The notes under the pieces are model-generated. The model had not been told where the DNA came from and made no database searches. It worked only from the letters and a program-made list of their open reading frames with translations. From Geobacter sp. (lineage in GTDB: Bacteria > Desulfobacterota > Desulfuromonadia > Geobacterales > Geobacteraceae): 47,497 bases of DNA. A program made the position numbers and the translations under genes. Within the stretch, counting starts at the first letter, position 1. Each line of letters opens with the position of its first letter. Location: the NCBI GenBank assembly GCA_003490025.1, contig DNJC01000002.1, positions 5,787-53,283 on the forward strand, given 5' to 3'. Shown piece after piece: positions 8,641-19,400 of this stretch.

Positions 8641-9504
8641 ATGAAGAAAAATGTTGTTTCGGCGCTGGCCAGAACCAGTCGCCTGTCGCTGTTGCTGGCG
8701 TTGTTGATCTTTACAGCTTCCACGGCATTTGCCGCGAAACTGGCGACCGTTGACATCCCGGTACAGGCCGACCTCTACGCGGTCGCGCCGGTCCCGCTTT
8801 CCCCCACCCAGTGCGCCCAGTGCCACACCGGCGTGTTCGGCAGCCTCAAGGATGCAGGCGGGAAGCACCGCTTCGACTGCCAGCAGTGCCACAAGGTGAT
8901 CCACTCGTACAACCCGAAGAAGGCGAACTACGACGAGGTCATGCCCAAGTGCGCCTCCTGCCACACCGATGTGCACGGCCCGGCCAACAAGGACTGCTCG
9001 ACCTGCCACACCAACCCGCATACCCCGCGCAAGGTGGCGATGTCGCCGAGGCTCGCCGGCACCTGCGCCACCTGCCACACCGGCCCCAAGGCGGAACTCA
9101 CGCAGTTCCCGAGCAAGCACACCCAGGTCGCCTGCGACAGATGCCACACCTCGCACGGCTTCAAGCCTTCCTGCTTCAAGTGCCACACGCCGCACTTCAA
9201 GGACCAGCTGGCCGACAGCTGCACCAAGTGCCACTCCGTGCACAAGCCGAAGCAGGTGACCTACGCCGCCGGCGACTGGACCGCCACCTGCGCCTCCTGC
9301 CACGGCAAGGTCTACGCGAAGCTGAAGGCGACCCCCAGCCGCCACTCCAAGGTGAGCTGCACCACCTGCCACAAATCGAAGCACGGCTACATCCCGCAGT
9401 GCACCGAGTGCCACAAGGCGCCGCATCCGAAGTCGATCCTCGATCGCTTCCCGAAATGCCTCGCCTGCCACCTCGACGTGCACGACCTGCCGAAGATGAA
9501 GTAG
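8641..9504 (+). CDS. Secreted 12-heme c-type cytochrome
   Basis: The 287-residue product has a clear signal peptide (LLLALLIFTASTAFA, cleavage expected after AFA near residue 31). It carries twelve CxxCH heme-attachment motifs: CAQCH, CQQCH, CASCH, CSTCH, CATCH, CDRCH, CFKCH, CTKCH, CASCH, CTTCH, CTECH and CLACH. There are enough additional histidines for mostly bis-His ligation. No lipobox or C-terminal anchor is visible, so it is predicted to be soluble in the periplasm or secreted. Heme density is very high (about one per 21 mature residues), suggesting an electron wire or storage protein. It is monocistronic, with its own promoter and a UUCG-loop terminator. The redox partner is unknown; no known Omc name is assigned. 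Confidence 0.95.
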   Translation: MKKNVVSALARTSRLSLLLALLIFTASTAFAAKLATVDIPVQADLYAVAPVPLSPTQCAQCHTGVFGSLKDAGGKHRFDCQQCHKVIHSYNPKKANYDEVMPKCASCHTDVHGPANKDCSTCHTNPHTPRKVAMSPRLAGTCATCHTGPKAELTQFPSKHTQVACDRCHTSHGFKPSCFKCHTPHFKDQLADSCTKCHSVHKPKQVTYAAGDWTATCASCHGKVYAKLKATPSRHSKVSCTTCHKSKHGYIPQCTECHKAPHPKSILDRFPKCLACHLDVHDLPKMK

Positions 9505-9535
9505 GACAGCCCCTGATAGCAGAGCAGACTATGAG

Positions 9536-9568
9536 AACCCCGCTTTTTCGAAAGCGGGGTTTTTTTTG
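9536..9568 (+). terminator. Intrinsic terminator after the cytochrome gene
   Basis: An 11-bp perfect stem (AACCCCGCTTT at 9536-9546 with 9551-9561) has a TTCG tetraloop and an uninterrupted T-run to 9568. Confidence 0.93.
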
Positions 9569-9599
9569 GTCATAGAAGACCTCATAAGGCAAAAATACT

Positions 9600-9628
9600 T
9601 TCATTACTAAAAACTTTTACGTTATAAT
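9600..9628 (+). promoter_or_regulatory. Putative promoter with consensus TATAAT upstream of the DUF1566 genes
   Basis: A perfect TATAAT lies at 9623-9628. A weak -35 (TTCATT, 9600-9605) stands 17 bases upstream. Transcription would begin near 9635 and leave a leader of about 130 bases before the coding start at 9764. Confidence 0.5.
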
Positions 9629-9671
9629 CTGCGCCATTTCTGATACCAAGCCAATCTGCCGCTATCGGTGC

Positions 9672-9721
9672 CTACCCCCCAACCACCTCTGAGCCCACCG
9701 TCTATGGCAGTGGGTATTTTT
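9672..9721 (+). promoter_or_regulatory. Structured leader with terminator-like hairpin (possible attenuator)
   Basis: CCCAC at 9694-9698 pairs with GTGGG at 9710-9714, with further pairing inside across one mismatch. A TATTTTT tract follows to 9721, as in a terminator. An upstream TACCC (9672-9676) could instead pair with GGGTA (9712-9716), so two mutually exclusive folds are possible. I recognise no known riboswitch consensus (not the GEMM cyclic-di-GMP motif). Confidence 0.4.
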
Positions 9722-9763
9722 GTTTCTATGAAAGTGTTCGTTGTTTAAATAGGAGGCATGACA

Positions 9764-10405
9764 ATGGAAAGGACGATGGTGGCGCTTTGTGCGATTTTTG
9801 CGGCTCTCATACTGGTTGTCCCGGCAGCGGCGGATGCAGGCGCCATAGACCTGCCGCGGACCGGTCAGCAGACGTGTTACGACAGCGCCGGCAAGGCAAT
9901 AGCTTGCGCCGGCACCGGGCAGGACGGGGATCTGCGAGCCGGCAACCCGTGGCCGGTACCCCGCTTCACCGACAATAACGACGGCACCGCCACAGACAAC
10001 CTGACAGGGCTGATCTGGCTCAAAAATGCCAATTGTTTCGGGGAGAAAACGCTGACCGAAGCCCTGACCGCCGCATCGACACTGGGCAGCGGCGCCTGCG
10101 GGCTGTCGGATGGCTCCGTAGCGGGAGATTGGAGGGTGCCCAACATAAACGAGCTTCGCAGCTTGATCGATTATTCCAGAAAGGACATCGCGCTTCCCAG
10201 TGGCCATCCTTTCTACAATATAGCCGACGGTATCTACCGCTCTTCCACTGATGCCGCCGACGCTACCTTCAATCTGCACGTAACTTTCAAGACGATTTTT
10301 TATGGATGGGCCGCTGGGCAGATCAGTAGTGGATACGGTAACTATAATGGCAAAAAAACGATTGCACAATCCAGCACAATTTTGCCAGTGCGCAATGCAA
10401 GGTGA
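9764..10405 (+). CDS. Secreted single-domain DUF1566 (Lcl C-terminal-like) protein
   Basis: The 213-residue product has a signal peptide (VALCAIFAALILVVPAAADA) and one DUF1566 unit. That unit has the Cys pair motif CYDSAGKAIAC, GTGQDGD, WPVPRF, DNLTGLIWLK, DWRVPNINELRSL and a closing LPVR. DUF1566 is a C-type-lectin-like extracellular fold. ATG 9764 is preferred because AGGAGG (9751-9756) stands 7 bases ahead of it. The in-frame ATG at 9758 is too close. The unit is most like the Cys-containing units of the giant protein that starts 55 bases downstream, so the two are probably paralogous and cotranscribed. The function is unknown; binding of a ligand or surface is plausible. Confidence 0.85.
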   Translation: MERTMVALCAIFAALILVVPAAADAGAIDLPRTGQQTCYDSAGKAIACAGTGQDGDLRAGNPWPVPRFTDNNDGTATDNLTGLIWLKNANCFGEKTLTEALTAASTLGSGACGLSDGSVAGDWRVPNINELRSLIDYSRKDIALPSGHPFYNIADGIYRSSTDAADATFNLHVTFKTIFYGWAAGQISSGYGNYNGKKTIAQSSTILPVRNAR

Positions 10406-10460
10406 GAAGGTAAATCTCTTCTACACTCAGGCCTTTCACAGGTGAGGTTTTGGAATAAAA

Positions 10461-13400
10461 ATGATCTTATCTCCATCTAAGTTATTGGTGCTGCTTGTGC
10501 TGGCCTTTTCCCCTGCGTTTGCCGAAGGAGCAGGGGTAATCGCTCTACCTGCCACTGGACAGCCTGGCTCCACCGGCACCTCATGGCCCGCTCCGCGCGT
10601 CACTGCCGCAGGGAGCACCCTAAGCGACAACCTTACGGGCCTTACCTGGTCCGTCTCCGCGAACCTGATGTTGACCAGAGATGCTGCCTTCGATACCGAG
10701 GGAGCCGCCATCGACGGTTTGGTGACCTGGGACAAGGCAATAGCCTACATAAAGAAGCTCAACGCTGAAAGCTATCTCGGCTTCAACGACTGGCGTCTTC
10801 CCAACGTCAACGAGCTTGCCAGCCTCTACGATTACTCGAAATCCAATCCTGCGACCGCTCTCGCGTTTTCCGATTTGAGCTACGCCCCCTACTGGACAGC
10901 CACCACGTACGCGAACGATCCCTCCCAGAGCTGGGCGGTCGACCTGCAGTCGGCAGCTGTCGGTATCTGCCCGAAAAGCACCTTTCTGCCGGTTCTCCCC
11001 GTTCGCGGAGGCTTTACAACGCCGACGGGAGCCTCGGATACCTCCCCCCCCTCAATCCTCGCCTTTCGCTTGCCCGCTACTGCCCAATCGCGCAGGATCG
11101 ACCTCCTCGAAATGGTCGCAATCGACGACGTGGCGGTCACGAGGATTGCCCTGAGCGAAAATCCCTCTCCTCCCTCGGCTACATCTTCTGATTGGGGACT
11201 CGACACGAGCTACACCTTTGCGGCAGCAGGAACCAGGACCCTTTACGCCTGGGCCAGGGATGCTGCCGGCAACATTTCCGCACCCGCTCAAGCCACCATG
11301 ACCGTCGCCGCAGACGTGGTGCCGCCGGACTATTCCCCTTCCGTGAAACTGCCGCAAACGGGGCAGTCGCTGTCATCGGCCACCGGGGATGATGGCAGTC
11401 TGATGAAGGGGGAACCCTGGCCGGCACCGAGATACACCGCCGTAGGGCCATCGGCGGTTTTTGACCAGTTGACCCGGCTGACGTGGGCTCAGGAAGCAAA
11501 CCTCATGGCGGCTCGTGATCCTTCTTTCGATGTCGATGGCGTTGCGGATGACGGCCTGGTGACCTGGCAGAAGGCCCTGGACTATCTGAAAAAGCTCAAC
11601 ACCGAGAAGTATCTCGGCTACAGCGACTGGCGACTGCCTAACGTAAACGAACTCGCCTCCCTTGTCCCCCATGACGTCAGCCATGTTCTGCCCTTCAGCT
11701 ACCTGGGCAGCAGCTACTGGACTTCGAGCAGTTACGCGTCGGATCCGAGGTCGAGCTGGATCGTCAACATGCAAAATGGGGAGATAAGCATCTCCGATAA
11801 ATCGTCCGGCAACTACCTCGTTTTCCCGGTCAGGGGAGGCATAACCAGGTCGGCGTCGACACCGGACGTTTCATCCCCTGCCATCCTGCATCTGACACTG
11901 CCCGAGACGTGGGAGAGCAAGACTGTACCGGTACTCGAGCTGACGTCGAACGATGATGTGGGGGTGAGTGCTTACTGTTTCAGTGAAAACCCGGAAGCCC
12001 CGACAGCCGCCGGCGCCGGGTGGAAGACTTCCTACGACTATTCCTTTGCAGCCTTCTATACCTTTGCAGGAACCGGGTCCCGGACTCTGTACGTTTGGGC
12101 GAAGGACGCAGCAGGGAACGTGTCGCAGGGGAGGAGTGCGATAGTCACCATCCCGGCCAACGTTGACCAGTACGCCGGCTTTGCGCCTTCGATAAGCCTT
12201 GCTGTTACCGGACAGGCAGGTTCTTCGCTCGCCGGGGATGACGGGAACCTGCAGCAGGGAGCCGCATGGCCCACCCTGCGCTTCACCACGGTCGGCAACT
12301 CGCTGATATCGGACAACTTGACGAAACTGATGTGGGTGCGGTCGGGGAACGTGATGTCTGTGCAACATCCCTCGGTGGATATCGACGGAACTGCAGGAGA
12401 CGGGCTTGTAACGTGGCAGCACGCCCTTGATTATGTGAAAAAGCTCAACGCGGAAAGCTTTCTGGGCTACAGCGACTGGCGCCTTCCCAACCTGACGGAG
12501 CTGTCCAGCCTCTTCACTTACGACAGCGGCGATGCTCGCCCCTTCTCCGATCTGGACACCACCTACTGGACCTCGACCAGTTACGCGTCCGATGCGACGC
12601 AGGCCTGGACAGCAAGCATGTTCACTGCGACCACGGGGGTAGTGGCGAAAAGCGATTACCTCCCGGTGCTGCCGGTGCGAGGGGGAAGCACCGTATTCAA
12701 GGGAAGCGACACTTTCCAGCCGCAGATACTCTCGTTTTCCCTGCCCGCTGCATGGAACAGCCTGGTCGCACCTTTGCTCTCCCTCACCGTGAACGACAAC
12801 ATCGCCGTGACAGGTTACTACCTCTCTGAAAGCGACACCGCTCCGACGGCGCTTGATCCCGGGTGGCAGGAGGCGAGGCCCTCGAAATATTCCTTCGCGA
12901 CTGCCGGCAGCAAGACGGTTTACCTATGGGTGAAAGATGCGGCGGGGAACGTCTCGACTCCTCGCAGCGCCGCAACTGCCGTATCGGCTCCGACCTCGAC
13001 CGGCACTCAGAAGGTCATGCAGCAGACTGGCCAGACCTCCTGCTACGATAGCGGCGGTGCCGTCTTGTCATCGTGCGACGACACCGGGCAGGACGGCATG
13101 GAGCAGGCAGGCGCCCTGCCGCCGGTGAACCGCTTCGCCAAGGCCATCGGCTACATGACCGACACCTTGACCGGACTCGTGTGGGTGCGGGACGGCAACC
13201 TGGTGAAGACCCTCAACCCCTCCATGGATACCGACGGTACCCCCGGCGACGGGGCCATGACCTGGGAACGCGCCCTCGAGTTCGTGGCCTACCTGAACCA
13301 ACTGAAGTACCGCGGGCAGAGCGACTGGAGGCTTCCCAACATCAACGACCTGAGGACCCTGGCCGACTATTCGAAAGGGGGAGGGCTGCGTACCGCTCTC

Positions 13401-16400
13401 GAGGTTGCCGGTATTACCACCGGGCTCGTGGCCGGGCAGTACTGGTCATCGACAAGTTACGCCCTGGAGTGGAACTCTGCCTGGACCTTCTCCATGTCAG
13501 AAGGCGCGGTGACCCCCGCAGCCAAAGGAAACAACCTGTATGCCATGGCGGTGCGCGGGGGAGGGGGAAGTACCTCCTTCACCTACACGGACACCGACCA
13601 GGTAACCTGCTCCGATGGGGCTGGACAGACGGTCGCCTGCGACGGGAGCGGGCAGGACGGGGCAATCCGCAGCGGCCAGCAGCACCCGTCTCCCCGTTAC
13701 GATATATCGCAGCGAGTTGTGGCCACGGACCTTCTTACCGGTCTTGTGTGGTCCCGAGAGGCGAACCCGGTCAGCAAGCTTGACCCGGCGTTCGACCAGG
13801 ACGGAACCGCCGGGGATGGCGGGGTGACCTGGCAGCACGCACTGGAATTCGTCCGCCTCATGAACCTGCAAGGCTATCTCGGCTACAGCGACTGGCGGCT
13901 TCCCAACGTCAACGAGCTTGCCTCGATCGGTTCCCATGAGAACGCCCGTCTGAGCGACTGGCTGACGGCACGGGCCTTCGGTTACGTCGAGCCGGAAACC
14001 TTCTGGTCCTCCACGAGCTACGACGGGAGCCAGGCCTGGGTAATGGAGCTAGGCACCGGCAGCATCGTCTACAACTCCAAGTCGAACCACTACAGGTTGC
14101 TCCTGGTCCGCGGGGGGGGAGGCAAGTCGGCGGCCTCACTGGCGGTGTACCGTTCCGGCAGCGGCAACGGCAGCGTCTCGGGCGATGGCGGCCTGATCAA
14201 CTGTGGCGGAGACTGCTTCGAATCCTACCCTTCGCTGGGGGGGAGCGTGACTTTGACCGCCACTGCGGCGCCGGGTTCGGTGTTCGACGGCTGGGGCGGG
14301 GCCTGCAGCGGGACTGGCGCGTGCGCCGTCACGCTTTACGGCGATGTGTCCGTTACCGCCGCTTTCTCCCGCCCTGCCGCGGCGGTCTTCAATCTCGACA
14401 GCGGCCAGAGGGCTTGCTACGACACGGCAAACAACGTCGTTTCCTGCAGCGCTGCGGGCGCCCTGGCCGGGGACGGAGCCGCCATCAGCGGGGTGCAGGT
14501 CCCGTTCGGCCGGTTCCGGGACAACGACAACGGTGCCGTGACCGACCGTCTCACCGGGTTGATGTTCCCGAAGGATCTCAACCTGCTCAACAGCCGTGAT
14601 CCCGGTTTGGACCTCGACCAGGGAGGCGACGGGGCGGTCACCTGGCTGCATGCCCTGGACTACGTGGAAAAACTAAACCGCGACAAATACCTCGGATTCG
14701 ACGACTGGCGGCTCCCCAACCTGAACGAGATGCGCGCCTTCGCCGACTACGGCGCCAGGTCCGCGCTGTATACCTGGAACAGCATCGGGGTTCTCGACAA
14801 CTGCCGGGACTCCTGGTACTGGACCTCAACGAGCTACGAGGCGAACCGCACCCAGGCCTGGACCTTTGCACCCGGCAGCGGCGTGTTCGCGACGCAGGGT
14901 AAATCGACCCCCGGCTACCTCCTGCCGGTCCGTGGCGGCAGCGGCGTCGCAGGCCTCATGCGCACCAACCAGACTGCCTGCAGCGACAGCGGCGGTGCCG
15001 CGATCCCCTGCACGGGGACCGGGCAGGACGGCGACACCCTGCGCGGCGAGGTCTGGCCTTCGCCGCGCTTCACGCTTACCAACGACGCTTCCACCGTCTC
15101 CGACCAGGCTACCGGCCTGGTATGGACGGTGGAAGGCAACGTCATGATGAGCGACTACAACCTGGAAACAGGTTACTTCGACACGGAAGGCAACCGCGAC
15201 GGGGCGGTCTCGTGGCAGAAAGCGCTCAAGTTTGTGGCCCGCCTGAACAGCGACGCCTATCTCGGCTACTCGGACTGGCGGCTCCCCACGGTCACGGAAC
15301 TCGCGACCCTGGTCAACTACGGGACACCGGATCCGTTGAGCTGGCTTTCCAACAGCGGCAACACCTTCCTCAACCTGACCGCCGACAATTACTGGAGTTC
15401 CACGACCTTTAGCCAGGATGCGACCCAGGCCTGGAACCTCAACCTCGCCAGCGGGAGCGTCGGCACCCAGGAGAAGTCGACCCAAAACCACCTGCTTCCC
15501 GTACGCGGCGGCAATGGAGCCGGTGCCGCCTCGCTTCTGGTCCTCACCGCCGGCAGTGGCGGCGGATCGGTAAGCAGCCAGACGGGAGGCGGGATCAGTT
15601 GCGGCCAGGACTGCTATGAGGGGTATCCCGTAGCGGAGACCGCGATCACGCTCACTGCCACCCCTCAAGCCGGTTCGGTCTTCCTGGGTTGGGCCGGCGG
15701 CGGCTGCAGCGGGACACGACCTTGCGCCGTCCCGGTGAAGGGGACCACGGTGGTGCACGCGATATTCGGCCCGGAGGGTACTGCGCTGCAAGGTTTCGAG
15801 CTGCCCCAGACCGGGCAGAGTTCCTGCTACGATCCGGTCGACGGCAGTGTCGGGGCCTGTGCGGGGTCCGGACAGGATGCCGAGAAGCGCGCCGGGGCCT
15901 CCTGGCCGTACCCGCGTTTTGAACCAGACCCGTCCGGGAACGCCATCAAGGATAAACTCACCGGACTGGTATTCCCGAGATCGGCCAACCTCCTCGCTTC
16001 AGCCACTCCGTCGTTTGACACGGACGGCGCTGCCGGCGACGGGGCCGTGACCTGGCAGCACGCCCTCGATTTTGTGGCCAACCTCAACAGCAGCGGCTAT
16101 CTCGGCTACTCCGACTGGCGCCTGCCTAACATCAACGAGCTGTACACCCTGATCAACTACGGCAAGCCGAACTCCTCCGCCTGGCTCATGTCGGCTGAGG
16201 CGGGTTTCAGTGACGTTCAGAGGTATTACTGGTCCTCCACCAGCAAAAGCGGAGTCTATGCCTGGGCCGTGGACCTGGAAGGGGGGGACGTTTACGGCTC
16301 TTACAAGACAACTACCTACAGTTGTTTCGTCCTTCCGGTCCGCGGCGGCGACGGCGGGCGCATCGCGCTACCGGCGACAGGCCAGACCAGGTGCTGGGAC

Positions 16401-19400
16401 ACGTCCGGCTTGCCGATAAGTTGCAGCGGGACCGGGCAGGACGGCGAGAAACGCAGCGGGGCCAGGCCCCCTGACGTCCGCTTCGGCGTAAACGGCGACG
16501 GAACCGTCAGCGACCTGCTGACCGGGCTCGTCTGGACCGCCGACGGCAACGCCCCGGGTCCCGCGGCCTGCGCCAGCGTGGGAAGCACCATGACCTGGGG
16601 GGAGGCGCTCGCCTACGTCAAGTGCCTCAAGAGCAACGCCTACCTCGGGCGCAGCGATTGGCGGCTCCCCAACGTGAACGAACTCTCCAGCCTCATCAAC
16701 CGCAATGCCCTGACCACTTCGGAGTGGCTGCTCCAGTCCGGGTTCCGATCGCTTCCCGGCGGTTACTGGTGGAGTTCTACCGGGGGGAGCAATCCGCTCT
16801 ACGCCAAGGTGGTCAACCGGAACGAGGGGGATATCGATTCCGAGCATTACACCAGCAGTTTGGCTCGGGTCATCCCGGTAAGCGGCGGCGCCGTCGGCAC
16901 GGCCGGGTCGTTGCACGTCTTCAAGAGCGGCTCCGGGGCGGGGACGGTGACCAGTACCGAGCCGGGTATCAGCTGCGGCACCGATTGCGACGAACTCTAC
17001 GGTGCAGCCGGCCGCACCGTGACCCTCACCGCGGCCGCCGAGGTCGGCTCCACCTTCCTGGGGTGGCTGGGCGGCTGCGGCGGGAACTCCCAGAGCTGCA
17101 CGGTCACTGTGAACGGCGACATCAACGTCACCGCCCGCTTTGCTGAAAACTACGCCATCGCGGTCACCAGAGAGGGCAACGGTATCGGTACCGTGAACAG
17201 CGTTCCCGCCGGCATCACCTGCGGTACTTCGTGCAGCGGCCTGTTCGCCGAAACGAGCCTGGTCACCCTGACCGCCATCCCGGAAGCCGGGTACTTCTTC
17301 GACCGGTGGGCGGGGTGCACCTCGGCCAGCGGCAACACCTGCAGCGTGACGGTTGCCGGGGCGGGCAACGTGAGCGCCTACTTCTATACCAAGCCGCTCA
17401 CCAGCACCACGCTGATGCTTTCCAGCGAGACCATCCTCAACTCCGGGACCATCGATGTGGCCGGCAAGCTCACACCCTTCCCGGACAACGGCAGCGACCT
17501 TCGGGGTCTTACCATCGCCCTTTCGGTGACGGCACCCGACGGTACTCAGGTGGCCTATGAGCTGCTCGCCACCGATTCCACCGGGCATTTCTCCCGGGCG
17601 GGGCTCGGTGGCTTCACCCAGAAGGGGAGCTACACGGTCCGGGCCAGCTTCGCCGGGTCGGAGCGGCTGACCGCCTCGGCCTCGCCGACAAAGGGCCTGC
17701 TGGTGGGAGCCTCGGCAGGGTACGCCGTGCTGGTGCAGGGAAAGATCAGCAACAGCGAGGGTATCCTGTCCCACAACAAGACAACCAACCGTATCTACAA
17801 CGCGCTGCGCCAGCGGGGCTTCCTCGACGAAAACATAATGTATTTCAACTACAACACCACCCAGGGCGCGGCCGGGGTAGCGGTGGACGCCCTGCCATCC
17901 AAAGGGGACATCCAGGCGGCGGTCTCCACCTGGGCCAAGGCGAAGATGAACGGTTCGCCCGCGCCGCTTTATTTCATCGTGGTGAACCACGGCAACGCGA
18001 ACACCTTCCACCTAGACACCGACATCATCACCCCTGCCGACGTGAACCTCTGGCTCGACAATCTTGAGGCGGGGCTCACGGAAGCGGCGCGGCTGGAAAA
18101 GCGGATCTTCATCGACGGCTCCTGCTATTCCGGCTCATTCATCCCGACCGTCTCCAAGCACGGTAGAATCGTCATCTCCAGTGCCTCCGCCGACGAGGAG
18201 TCCTACAAAGGGACCATGGAGCCCGACGGTATCCGCAGCGGCGAGTTCTTCCTCGATGCCCTGTTCGAGCGACTCAAGCGGGGGGCAAACCTGAGGGAGG
18301 CGTTCGACAGCGCCGCCGGGCAGACCCGCGTTTACACCCGCAAAGGCGGGCTTTCGGCAAATTCCGGCGTCTACGGCGACTCCTCGGTGCAGCATCCGCT
18401 GCTGGAGGACAACGGCGACGGCAAGGGTAGCAACTCCCTGTCCAGCATGGAACAGGATGGTGCAGCTTCTACAGCCGTCTATCTGGGAGTAGGGCAGACG
18501 GTGACCAATGCCGCTGCGGGACCGGCCGATATCTCCCGGGTCCCGGCCACCCAATTCCTGCCGGCAACGGCTGACATTGCCGACATATGGCTCACCACCC
18601 CGGATGCCGCCCGCGTCGAGGCGGCATGGGTGGAGATCAGGAAGCCGGCACTGACGCTCAGCGCAGCCAGTGGAAATGCGCTGCAGGTCGATATCGATCT
18701 CGAGAAGAAGCTGCTGGCTCGCGATACGGCCAGCGGGAAGTGGCTGCCGCTGTCGCCTTACCCCTTCGTCGATGCCGGGATGTACGAGCTTTACTACTAC
18801 ACCCAGGACGTTCAGACGCACGAGAAGACGCCCATGGTCCGCGCCGTCGTCTACAAGGACGCGGCAGGAAACCGCGTCCCCGGCGAAGCAGCGCCGACCG
18901 CTCCGGCTGGTGGCGAGAAAGTGCGGACCAGCGTCATCTTCAAGTGGAGTCCTGCCGTCGACCCCGACGGGGACGCGGTGTCCTACACGCTGGAAATCGC
19001 TACGGATGCGGCCTTCACCACCATCGTGCACCGGGAGGAGGAACTCACGGTCCCCCAGGTATATGTGCTGGACGGGGTGCTGAAGGATGTGACCGACTAC
19101 CACTGGCGTGTCAGGACCGTTGACCGGTACGGCGCAAGCTCCGCCGGCCAGAGTTCGACCTTTAGTACCGACAACACGAACGGCATTCCCGGGATACTGA
19201 CGGGCTACGTCCGATCCTCGGGGAGCGGGCTTCCTATAGCCGGTGCCTCGATCGTCGTCGCAGGGTTGACTTACAAGACCGCTGCCAACGGTGCATACCT
19301 GGTCCTTTCCAGCGTAGGGTCGACAAGCATGGCCATCACTGCGCCAGGCTACGCCCCCAAGAGCGTGACCAGCCTCGTCGTTACCGCCGGCAGCGTGCTC

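Noticed and set aside
16368..18011. Long frame antisense to the giant gene
   Set aside because: The sense strand carries repeats and domains; the antisense reading has none.
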